From Bacillus_I endophytica_A (GTDB lineage Bacteria; Bacillota; Bacilli; Bacillales; Bacillaceae_H): a stretch of 64,000 nucleotides of DNA. The position numbers were made by a program, and so were the translations under genes. The stretch lies in the NCBI RefSeq assembly GCF_026790145.1, contig NZ_JALAMS010000012.1, positions 27,534 to 91,533 of the forward strand, written 5' to 3'. Shown here piece by piece: positions 26,221 through 34,006 of the stretch. The notes under the pieces are model-generated. The model was given only the letters and a program-made list of their open reading frames with translations, was not told the origin of the DNA and searched no databases. Numbering within the stretch: the first letter of the stretch is position 1; each line of letters begins with the position of its first letter.

Positions 26221-26248
26221 CCCCTGCATTGTTGCAGGGGTCTTTCTT
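26221..26248 (+). terminator. Terminator between precursor and enzyme genes
   Basis: CCCCTGCA (26221-26228) and TGCAGGGG (26233-26240) form an 8-bp stem with a TTGT loop, followed by TCTTTCTTTA. It lies 35 bases after the precursor stop and probably lets the precursor be made in excess of the enzymes by partial read-through. Confidence 0.8.
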
Positions 26249-26343
26249 TATAAGATAAGACATAACGGACAAATTGCTGTACATACGATGATAGTGGTAG
26301 TGATATTGAACATTTATGGTCACAAGGGGTAAGGAGGAGAGAG

Positions 26344-28299
26344 ATGACAAATTTGAACCCTTCTATGCGTCTGAAAGTGAAAAGGGACACGTTCTATCTC
26401 CCTGAACCAAACAGAGGTGTGTATTTTCGAAACAACTTAAGTTCATTCCGTATCGAAGGCAGTGGGATTGATCAGTGGATTGAAAAGTTGTTACCGATGT
26501 TCAATGGGGAGTATACTTTAGGGAATTTGACTAACGGATTGCCTGGACCATACCAGGACCGGGTATATGAAATTGCAGAAGTGCTGTATACGAATGGGTA
26601 TGTTCGAGATTTAAGCCAGGACCTTCCGCATCAATTGTCAGATTATCATCTTAAAAAGCATGCATCTCAAATTGAATTTGTGGACAATTTAGTTGGTTCT
26701 GGGGCGGCCCGTTTTCAAGCTTTTCGTCAGAGCAAAGTGCTGGCAGTTGGCTCTGGTCCTATTTTAAATTCATTGGTTTCTTCGTTGATTGAATCCGGTT
26801 TGACTAAGGTCCGGGTGCTAATCACAGACGAGGTTCCGACCAATAGACAGAGGTTAAAAGAACTTGTGGAACATGCACGAAAAATAGACCCAGAGGTTGA
26901 CTTAAAGGAGATTCCACAAAAGAAGGAGGGGTGGCGAGAAATAGTGAAGCCCTTTGATTCGATTTTGTATGTGAGTCAGGAGGGAGAACTAGAGGAACTT
27001 AGACATCTTCATATAGTTTGCAGGGAAGAGAAGAAAATGTTTCTCCCCGCTATATGTCTGCAACAGGTAGGCTTAGCAGGTCCATTAGTACATCCAGATT
27101 CCGAGGTATGTTGGGAGACAGCGTGGCGCCGTTTACACCATTCTGCCTTATTCAAAAATGAGCAATTCTCTACCTTCTCTGCCACTCCGGGATCGTTGTT
27201 AGCCAATGTGATCGTATTTGAATTGTTTAAAGAGGTTACAGGAGTCATGAGATCGGAACAGAAGAATAGGATTTTTCTTCTGGATTTGGATACATTGGAG
27301 GGAAACTGGCATTCGATTTTACCTCATCCACTGGTAACAAGCGGTATATCTGCAGAATGGGTTGAAGATGTCGGAAGCCGTCTCCAAGTAGGCTTAGAGA
27401 AAGTTGAATCAGGTAAATTACTTCTTTATTTCAACCAGTTGACATCAGAGGAATCGGGAATCTTCCATATTTGGGAGGAGGGAGATTTAAAGCAGCTTCC
27501 GTTAGCTCAGTGCCGCGTTCAGGCAGTCGACCCGTTGTCGGAGGGACCAGCTGAGTTGATGCAAGACATTGTCTGTTCAGGTTTGACTCATGAGGAGGCA
27601 CGAAGAGAAGCAGGACTAATTGGGATTGAAACGTATGTTTCACGAATGGTCAGTTTGATCGTTAATACTCTGCCACTAAATAAAAATGTTGATGGAAGTG
27701 TAGTAGTACCGGAGGACATTGTCGGGGTTGGAGCTGGTGAATCTTTTGTGGAAGGTGTTGGCCGTGGATTGCAAAAGTGTTTGGCAGGGGAGCTTAGCAA
27801 GCAACAACTTAATCAAAAGTATTCCGTTTCTCGAGTACAGTTGAGTGTTATAGAAGATGAGAGATGCCGGTTCTATTTAGAGGCACTGACTACGATGCAG
27901 GGAGCACCAATTATCGGAAGAGGAAAGGAAGTATTCGGTTTTCCTGTAGTATGGGTAGGTACAAAAGATGGATGGTATGGCAGTGCAGATTTAAATATAA
28001 CAATGGCGTTACGGAAGGCATTGCAACAGGCACTTATCAAAGTGCAAAACAAACCGGATTCCTCTAATGAACTAGCCTGTGAGGTAACGTCCGTACTTTT
28101 GGAAGAGAAAATGCCAATTAGTCTTAGCATTCCTGCATGTGACGAGAGGATACAAGCGGATATCCTAAAGGAAGCTATGGAAATATTGGAACATAAAGGA
28201 AAAAGGGTCTTGGTATTTGAATTAGGGATCGAACCTGTTTTTAAAGAGCAACTAGACGGAGTGTTTGGTGTTTTGCTGCGAGAGGAGGAATCATATTGA
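26344..28299 (+). CDS. E1/ThiF-like thiazole-containing bacteriocin maturation protein
   Basis: A 651-aa protein that resembles the family annotated as putative thiazole-containing bacteriocin maturation protein. The N-terminus (about 1-100) has the look of a peptide-recognition, winged-helix type domain; a Rossmann-like segment KVLAVGSGPILNSLVSSLIESG follows near residue 130, and PLVHPDSEVCWETAWRR and DLDTLEGNWHSILPHP resemble E1-like cyclodehydratase partners. No CxxC pair is visible. It probably binds the precursor leader and presents the core to the YcaO enzyme. GGAGGAG precedes the ATG. Its TGA stop overlaps the TTG start of the next gene. Role by family and context. Confidence 0.85.
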   Translation: MTNLNPSMRLKVKRDTFYLPEPNRGVYFRNNLSSFRIEGSGIDQWIEKLLPMFNGEYTLGNLTNGLPGPYQDRVYEIAEVLYTNGYVRDLSQDLPHQLSDYHLKKHASQIEFVDNLVGSGAARFQAFRQSKVLAVGSGPILNSLVSSLIESGLTKVRVLITDEVPTNRQRLKELVEHARKIDPEVDLKEIPQKKEGWREIVKPFDSILYVSQEGELEELRHLHIVCREEKKMFLPAICLQQVGLAGPLVHPDSEVCWETAWRRLHHSALFKNEQFSTFSATPGSLLANVIVFELFKEVTGVMRSEQKNRIFLLDLDTLEGNWHSILPHPLVTSGISAEWVEDVGSRLQVGLEKVESGKLLLYFNQLTSEESGIFHIWEEGDLKQLPLAQCRVQAVDPLSEGPAELMQDIVCSGLTHEEARREAGLIGIETYVSRMVSLIVNTLPLNKNVDGSVVVPEDIVGVGAGESFVEGVGRGLQKCLAGELSKQQLNQKYSVSRVQLSVIEDERCRFYLEALTTMQGAPIIGRGKEVFGFPVVWVGTKDGWYGSADLNITMALRKALQQALIKVQNKPDSSNELACEVTSVLLEEKMPISLSIPACDERIQADILKEAMEILEHKGKRVLVFELGIEPVFKEQLDGVFGVLLREEESY

Positions 28300-30242
28300 G
28301 TTCCTTCGTGCTGGTTGTCGGAGAAGGGGTGCTGGCGGACCTTGTAAGCGAAGAACTGTCAGCACACCATCTAGTTATTCGTAAGCCCAATTTTGAGGAA
28401 GGCGTGCCAAAGAATACTGATTTGGCTCTTTTTTTAGATGACGATTGGGAACCCTCTGTTCATCAAAAGGCGGAAGAAGTGTTACGAAAGACTGGTACTC
28501 CCTGGCTCAGAGGCTTCGTTTCATTTGGAGAAGGTGTAGTTGGTCCGCTTGTACGACCAGGTGCAGCAGGTTGCTCCCAATGTGCGGACATGAGACGTCT
28601 CATGGGAGGACGTGATCGCACAGAGATGTGGCAGGTGCAACAGAGGCTGGCTGTGACCGGAGGAATAGGAAGTGACCCGTGGGCTTCAAGTACCGGCCTT
28701 TTGCAAATGGCTTACCTGATTGGGGTTGAAGTACAGAATTTATTACAAGGTAATCAGGCTTATTCGGAAGGTAAGATATATCTAATTGACTTGAAAACAC
28801 TGAATAGCTCATGGCATTCTTTTCTGCCGAACCCGTTGTGTTCGGTCTGTGGTCGATTACCCGACGATTCACAGACATTAGCCCGAATTTCACTGCAGCC
28901 AAGCCCGAAACTCAGTTCCAGTATTTTTCGATGCCGTCAGTTGGGTGAGATGAAAAAAGTTATTGTCAAAGACTATCTAGATAATCGTACCGGCCTTTTG
29001 AATAGTAAAATGTATGACCTAGTGACTCCATTTGCTGATGCGAGTGTTAATCTTCCTATGTTTGCCGGGGACGAGGGAACAGCTGGCCGGACTCATTCAT
29101 ACGAAGAAAGTGTGCTGACAGCCATTTTAGAGGGATTGGAGCGACACTGCGGTTTAGAGCCACGTGGCAAACGGACAGTGATCCATGATAGTTTTCGTAA
29201 CCTGGAAAATCAAGCGCTCAATCCACTGAAGGTAGGCGTACATGCAAAGGAACAATATGCGCAGCCTAGTTTTCCATTTAAATCGTTCGATCCTGATCGT
29301 TCTATTAATTGGGTATGGGGTTATTCGTTGTTAGAAGGGCGTCCAATTCTAGTTCCAGAACTCCTTGCCTATTACAGTGTTGGATGCGCGTCACAAGGTT
29401 TTATCTATGAAACTTCCAATGGATGTGCGCTAGGAGGAAGTTTAGAGGAGGCCATTTTCTACGGAATTATGGAAGTGGTCGAACGTGATTCATTCCTGAT
29501 GACTTGGTACGCGAAGCTGAAACTTCCGCGATTGGATCCTTTTACAGCTGGCGACCAGGAATTAGAATTAATGGTCGAACGGATGCGAGCGGTTGCTGGG
29601 TATGATTTGTATTTGTATAACTCCACAATGGAACACGGTATTCCAAGTATTTGGGCAATTGCTAAAAACAGAAAGGAAAAGGGGTTGAATCTCATCTGTG
29701 CGGCCGGAGCTCACCTGGATCCGGTACGGGCGGTGAAAAGCGCAGTTCAAGAGCTTGCTGGTATGATGCTGAATCTTGATGAAAAATTTGAGGCGAACCA
29801 GGAGGAGTATGAAAGAATGCTGCATGATTCTTCCCTAGTGCGACAGATGGAGGACCACGGCATGCTGTACGGTTTGCCGCAAGCAGAAGAGCGCTTAAGC
29901 TTTTTGCTTGACGACAATGGCCCAATGCGATCTTTTAAAGAGGAGTTTAAGTGGAAGTCAAATCATACGGATCTTACCGATGATTTGCAAGACATCCTTC
30001 AGGTGTTCCATCAGTTAAACCTTGATGTAGTTATAATAGACCAGACGACACCGGAAACGATACGAAACGGATTGTATTGTGTAAAAGTACTGATTCCGGG
30101 GATGTTGCCGATGACATTCGGGCATCACCTTACCCGCCTGACGGGTCTTGAGAGGGTATTCCGAGTCCCCATGGAGCTTGGGTATACGAATAAACCATTA
30201 ACACCCGAACAATTCAATCCACATCCGCATCCGTTTCCATAA
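28296..30242 (+). CDS. YcaO-type azoline-forming cyclodehydratase, E1-like/YcaO fusion
   Basis: A 648-aa ATP-dependent enzyme that should convert core cysteines (and possibly serines) to azolines. The N-terminal 200 residues form an E1-like part with a tetracysteine zinc site (C93/C96 and C182/C185). The YcaO domain follows from about residue 240. It carries two ATP/Mg motifs of ExxxxxxxExxER type (E271, E279, E282, R283; then E385, E393, E396, R397), a QELAG segment, and the proline-rich C-terminus HPHPFP whose end is catalytically important in this family. The start is TTG after AGAGGAGG, overlapping the previous stop, so the two proteins are probably made together. Confidence 0.92.
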   Translation: MSSFVLVVGEGVLADLVSEELSAHHLVIRKPNFEEGVPKNTDLALFLDDDWEPSVHQKAEEVLRKTGTPWLRGFVSFGEGVVGPLVRPGAAGCSQCADMRRLMGGRDRTEMWQVQQRLAVTGGIGSDPWASSTGLLQMAYLIGVEVQNLLQGNQAYSEGKIYLIDLKTLNSSWHSFLPNPLCSVCGRLPDDSQTLARISLQPSPKLSSSIFRCRQLGEMKKVIVKDYLDNRTGLLNSKMYDLVTPFADASVNLPMFAGDEGTAGRTHSYEESVLTAILEGLERHCGLEPRGKRTVIHDSFRNLENQALNPLKVGVHAKEQYAQPSFPFKSFDPDRSINWVWGYSLLEGRPILVPELLAYYSVGCASQGFIYETSNGCALGGSLEEAIFYGIMEVVERDSFLMTWYAKLKLPRLDPFTAGDQELELMVERMRAVAGYDLYLYNSTMEHGIPSIWAIAKNRKEKGLNLICAAGAHLDPVRAVKSAVQELAGMMLNLDEKFEANQEEYERMLHDSSLVRQMEDHGMLYGLPQAEERLSFLLDDNGPMRSFKEEFKWKSNHTDLTDDLQDILQVFHQLNLDVVIIDQTTPETIRNGLYCVKVLIPGMLPMTFGHHLTRLTGLERVFRVPMELGYTNKPLTPEQFNPHPHPFP

Positions 30243-30263
30243 GCAGTGATTAGGAGGTAGAGG

Positions 30264-31841
30264 ATGAGTCTGGAAGAATTTCTATACAATCTGCATTTTG
30301 ATATTGATAAGGCAAATCAGCCGAACTGGGAAGCAGATTGGGAGGATGCACCGCTTGCATATAAGCTCTATCGTGGGTTACCGGTTGTTCCACTGTCCAC
30401 GGAAGTACCGCTGACGCTTACTGGAGGAGAACCTCCCGCAAGATTGGACCTTAATAGAGTCGGTCATTTTCTCTGGTATGTATTTGGTTTTACTCAATTG
30501 AGCCAATCAGCCTTTCCAATGGATTCCACGGAGCAAGATTCCTATCCTTTACAGTCGTATCGGCGGTTTGCTCCTTCAGGTGGAGCGTTGTACCCTAATG
30601 AATTGTACGTATATTTGAAGGTGGAGGGACTTCCTGATGGGGTCTACCATTATGATGTAGCACACCATAGCCTGGTATTGCTGAGGGAAGGGAATTTCGA
30701 TTCCTATTTAGCCAGAGCTCTAGGCAATCGGTGTGACATCTCCTCGTGTTTTGGTATTGTCTTTGTGTCGACAATGTTCTGGAAAAATTTCTTTAAATAC
30801 AACAACTTTGCGTACCGACTCCAAGGGTTGGATGCTGGTGTGCTGCTTGGACAGCTAATGGAGGTAGCGAAACGGTTTGGCTTCGCCTCAGGGGTGTACT
30901 TTCAATTTCTTGATACCGCAATCAATCATCTGCTTGGACTATCCGAGCAAGAGGAGAGCATATATAGTGTAATCCCACTATCGGTGGAAGCCACCATTTG
31001 GTCTCCTAACGGAAGGAACCTATACGAAAATATTATATCGGAGGAATTGAGAAAAGAGCTACCAGCGATTCAACCAGAACATTTCGAGAGGTCACTTAGT
31101 GTTAAAGAATATCCGATGATAACTGCAATGAACGCAGCTTCTAAGCTGGATTCCACACGTTCATTTCGGGTGATGGGGGGGAGGGGAACTGCAGAACGTG
31201 TGGATCCCGCGGTGGCATTGCCTCACATAGAGCCTCTGTCATATGATCTGGCCGAGGCCTGCAGAAATCGGTTTTCTCCCGACATGGATTTCGTGTTGGG
31301 GATGGTGAGTCAACAACAACTGGCCACCCTTTTCCGAGAAGCAACGGCTTCTTTTTCATACCGAAATGACTTAGATGAAGCATATAGGAGTAACGTCCCT
31401 CGTGTAACAATTTACAGTTGTTTATATAATGTTGAAGGTATTTCAAATGGGGCGTACTATTATGACAGCACGAAGCACATGTTAAGAGAAATATGCCCAG
31501 GAGACCATCGACTCCATTTACAGACTGGGATGTCTCTGGATAATGTGAATTTGCTCGAGATACCGCTTTGCCTGCATGTGGCTGGGGACAAGGAATTTTA
31601 TAAAGCAGAATTAGGATACAGGGGCTACCGAATCCAACAGATGGAAGCAGGCATGCTCGTGCAACGATTGCTTTTGGCAGCACAAGCTCTCGGGATGGGA
31701 GGGCATCCGCTTCTTGGATTTGACGCGAATTTGAATGATGAACTCTATAAAATGGATCAACAAGGAAAGACCAGCCTAATCCAAATTCCAATTGGTCCCT
31801 ATCGCCCTCGTCCGTGGCTGAGGGGAAGTTTGCACAGCTAA
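30264..31841 (+). CDS. SagB-type FMN-dependent azoline dehydrogenase
   Basis: A 525-aa protein that should oxidise azolines to aromatic thiazoles and oxazoles with FMN. Two nitroreductase-like halves can be seen: the first around RRFAPSGGALYPNELYVYL and the second around residues 300-510, ending in a GMGGHPLLGFD segment. This tandem layout is usual for TOMM dehydrogenases of bacilli. AGGAGGTAGAGG precedes the ATG, 21 bases after the YcaO gene. A terminator follows at 31941. No SagE-like immunity protease, leader peptidase or ABC exporter follows. Confidence 0.9.
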   Translation: MSLEEFLYNLHFDIDKANQPNWEADWEDAPLAYKLYRGLPVVPLSTEVPLTLTGGEPPARLDLNRVGHFLWYVFGFTQLSQSAFPMDSTEQDSYPLQSYRRFAPSGGALYPNELYVYLKVEGLPDGVYHYDVAHHSLVLLREGNFDSYLARALGNRCDISSCFGIVFVSTMFWKNFFKYNNFAYRLQGLDAGVLLGQLMEVAKRFGFASGVYFQFLDTAINHLLGLSEQEESIYSVIPLSVEATIWSPNGRNLYENIISEELRKELPAIQPEHFERSLSVKEYPMITAMNAASKLDSTRSFRVMGGRGTAERVDPAVALPHIEPLSYDLAEACRNRFSPDMDFVLGMVSQQQLATLFREATASFSYRNDLDEAYRSNVPRVTIYSCLYNVEGISNGAYYYDSTKHMLREICPGDHRLHLQTGMSLDNVNLLEIPLCLHVAGDKEFYKAELGYRGYRIQQMEAGMLVQRLLLAAQALGMGGHPLLGFDANLNDELYKMDQQGKTSLIQIPIGPYRPRPWLRGSLHS

Positions 31842-31940
31842 TTAAGGTATAGGGCGATATTTACTTAGTTATAGGTTAAGAAAACTACTCCCATTAAAGT
31901 ATCCACATATTTAACATAAAATAAAATGATATCCATATTT

Positions 31941-31978
31941 AAAACAGCACTCCACCATCTGGAAAGTGCTGTTTTTTT
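31941..31978 (+). terminator. Terminator of the TOMM operon
   Basis: AAAACAGCACT (31941-31951) pairs with AGTGCTGTTTT (31965-31975), and CCA/TGG inside the loop extends the fold; seven T follow GTGCTG. Confidence 0.9.
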
Positions 31979-32141
31979 AAAAACTTGGTTTTAAGAGGGA
32001 AAGACAGTGGAGTTATTTAGAACAAACGATTTACTCAAGTAGATTTATAGAGGATTGACTAATCGTCTATGAAAAAACTGATCAGTAATCAATCCTAATT
32101 AACGGATAACATCGAATTCTCTTTTAATATATAAATAAAAA

Positions 32142-32197
32142 AACGTAAAAATACGGTCTTTTTCTCGGATTTCCGAGGAAGGGTTTTTGTTTATTTA
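32142..32197 (+). repeat. degenerate copy of rpsI 3' end plus terminator, right copy
   Basis: AACGTAAAAATACGGTCTT (32142-32160) matches rpsI 25054-25073 except for one A, and is followed directly by TTTCTCGGATTTCCGAGG and a T tract matching the rpsI terminator at 25143 onwards. The 70 bases that separate the two blocks at rpsI are deleted here. CTCGG/CCGAG can still form a terminator-like stem. Confidence 0.7.
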
Positions 32198-32513
32198 AAT
32201 AAATTTCTTTTCTTTAACAATGTATGCAATGGTATTAAAAACTAGCCGCTGTTTCTCTAACTACAAATTATTATTTTAAAACACGTGAGTATATTGCTTT
32301 TTTATTGGCACATGAGGCCTTATTATTAAGATTACAGTGTTAATTAGAATAAACAAAAGGAGAAATTCAACATACATTTTATTTAAGACAAGTACAGAAT
32401 CTATGAATACTCTTTCCAATACATATAAGTTATTGCTACTTGGTCTGTAAATACAGTTGTTAGGGCTTATGTACAAGATAATATAAAGGTTAAATAACAT
32501 AAGGAGAAGAATC

Positions 32514-32864
32514 GTGGTGAGCAAAATTATAGAAGATGAACATTATTATAATAACTGCTACAAAGTTATAGACGATATATTAGAATTTGAACGAGTATAT
32601 ATGGTGGATGAATACCAATTTAATAAAAAGACGTATGAAATGCTAGGGAAGATATACAAGAGCTTGCCATGTTATTTAAGAGATCACGTTGATTCCCCTC
32701 ATTGGTATGGTTGTGAAGAGAAAGGGGATCCATATTTTATTAGTGTTTCATTTGAAATGTCTGGACTACAGTTCTGGGGGAAAGTGCCCATCACACAATT
32801 TTCACAATGGGAAAAAGCTTTGCATAAGGGGATAGAAGACTTTCCTTTTAAATATCAAGTATAA
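32514..32864 (+). CDS. Hypothetical small acidic protein
   Basis: A 116-aa protein I do not recognise. It starts with tandem GTG codons (32514, 32517) after AAGGAGAAG. It is soluble, rich in acidic and aromatic residues (DDILEFERVYMVDEYQF, HWYGCEEKGDPYF, LQFWGKVPITQFSQWEK) and has no signal peptide or membrane span. It sits between the TOMM locus and the monooxygenase gene. A role as a cytosolic immunity or partner protein is possible but not shown by any motif. Confidence 0.6.
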   Translation: MVSKIIEDEHYYNNCYKVIDDILEFERVYMVDEYQFNKKTYEMLGKIYKSLPCYLRDHVDSPHWYGCEEKGDPYFISVSFEMSGLQFWGKVPITQFSQWEKALHKGIEDFPFKYQV

Positions 32865-32894
32865 AGACCGTGATTCTGAAGGAGGATACGATAA

Positions 32895-33944
32895 ATGGAG
32901 ATAGGAATTAGTACCTTTGTAGAAACAACTCCAGATGTAAGGACAGGAGAAGTAATTAGTCATGCACAACGTATTCGAGAAGTAGTAGAGGAAATTGTTC
33001 TGGCAGACCAAGTTGGATTAGACGTATTTGGGGTAGGAGAGCATCATCGTGAAGACTATGCTGCTTCTTCTCCTGCTGTTGTATTGGCAGCAGCGGCTTC
33101 ACAGACCAAGAATATTCGCTTAACAAGCGCTGTTACTGTTCTTTCCTCAGCAGATCCTGTTCGCGTTTTTCAAGACTTTGCAACGCTTGATGGCATTTCA
33201 AATGGGCGTGCTGAGATTATGGCAGGGAGAGGGTCTTTTATTGAGTCATTTCCGCTCTTTGGTTATGATTTAAGAGATTATGAAGAACTGTTTGATGAAA
33301 AGCTAGATTTGCTTTTAAAGCTACAAACGTCTGAGAAGATTACATGGAGCGGAAAGCATAGACCAGCTATTGAGAATTTAGGTGTCTACCCAAGGCCTGT
33401 CCAAAAACCGTTACCAATTTGGATTGGAAGTGGAGGAAACCAAGAGTCTGTTATAAGAGCAGGGCTTCTTGGGCTTCCACTTGTGTTGGCGATTATCGGG
33501 GGCAGCCCGCTTCATTTTGCTCCGCTTGTGGAGCTATATAAAAAAGCAGCAGAGCATGCAGGTCATGACTCATCCAAATTAAAAGTAGCTTCCCATTCTC
33601 ATGGGTTTATTGCAGATGATACAGAAACAGCTGCTGATAAGTTTTTCCCTCCTACACAATATGCGATGAACAAGCTTGGAAAAGAACGTGGCTGGGGACC
33701 TTATAACCGCTCAAGCTTCGATGCGGCCCGAAGCTTTGAAGGAGCTCTTTACGTAGGGGATACAGATACAGTAGCGGAGAAAATTATTCATCTTCGTAAG
33801 AATGTTGGAATAGAACGCTTTATGCTTCATGTTCCAGTTGGGACAATGCCACATGAAGACGTTATGAGAGCCATTGAGCTCCTAGGGACAAGAGTAGCGC
33901 CGAAAGTGAAGGAAGAGGTTGCGCGCTGGGAATCAGTCCAATAA
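32895..33944 (+). CDS. Luciferase-like flavin-dependent monooxygenase
   Basis: A 349-aa member of the luciferase-like (LLM) flavin-dependent oxidoreductases, a TIM-barrel family using reduced FMN. Typical blocks are GLDVFGVGEHHRED, the TSAVTVLSSADPVRVFQDFATLD segment and AEIMAGRGSFIESFPLFG; PLPIWIGSGGNQESV is the phosphate-binding stretch. The substrate cannot be told. It is 30 bases after the hypothetical ORF and ends at a bidirectional terminator. GAAGGAGG precedes the ATG. Confidence 0.85.
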   Translation: MEIGISTFVETTPDVRTGEVISHAQRIREVVEEIVLADQVGLDVFGVGEHHREDYAASSPAVVLAAAASQTKNIRLTSAVTVLSSADPVRVFQDFATLDGISNGRAEIMAGRGSFIESFPLFGYDLRDYEELFDEKLDLLLKLQTSEKITWSGKHRPAIENLGVYPRPVQKPLPIWIGSGGNQESVIRAGLLGLPLVLAIIGGSPLHFAPLVELYKKAAEHAGHDSSKLKVASHSHGFIADDTETAADKFFPPTQYAMNKLGKERGWGPYNRSSFDAARSFEGALYVGDTDTVAEKIIHLRKNVGIERFMLHVPVGTMPHEDVMRAIELLGTRVAPKVKEEVARWESVQ

Positions 33945-33955
33945 AGAATGTTCAA

Positions 33956-34006
33956 AATACACATATAAGGGATGGCTAGATGCCATCCCTTATATGTGTA
34001 TTTTTT
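33956..34006. terminator. Bidirectional terminator, 21-bp perfect stem
   Basis: A 21-base arm beginning AATACACATATAAGGG at 33956-33976 is perfectly complementary to 33982-34002 around the loop TAGAT. T tracts lie on both sides, so it can serve the monooxygenase gene (plus) and gutR (minus). The gutR stop codon sits at the edge of the loop, and the last seven gutR codons are the right arm. Confidence 0.92.

Larger units (their letters stand above)
31842..32513. other. AT-rich spacer downstream of the TOMM operon
   Basis: Contains the operon terminator (31941-31978) and the right copy of the rpsI-end repeat (32142-32197). An 82-codon minus-strand frame at 32276-32524 is rich in Leu, Ile and Tyr, has no ribosome binding site, and is probably chance. 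No RNA gene was recognised. Confidence 0.6.

Noticed and set aside
26022..26258. 78-codon Ala/Leu/Val-rich frame overlapping the precursor
   Set aside because: It is the out-of-frame reading of the 9-bp repeats; no ribosome binding site, and the Cys frame has a strong one.
31141..31791. 216-codon minus-strand frame within the SagB gene
   Set aside because: Lies wholly within the SagB coding region in antisense, with low-complexity Pro/Ser runs and no family resemblance.
32276..32524. 82-codon minus-strand hydrophobic frame
   Set aside because: AT-rich chance frame with no ribosome binding site; it overlaps the start of the better-supported plus-strand ORF.
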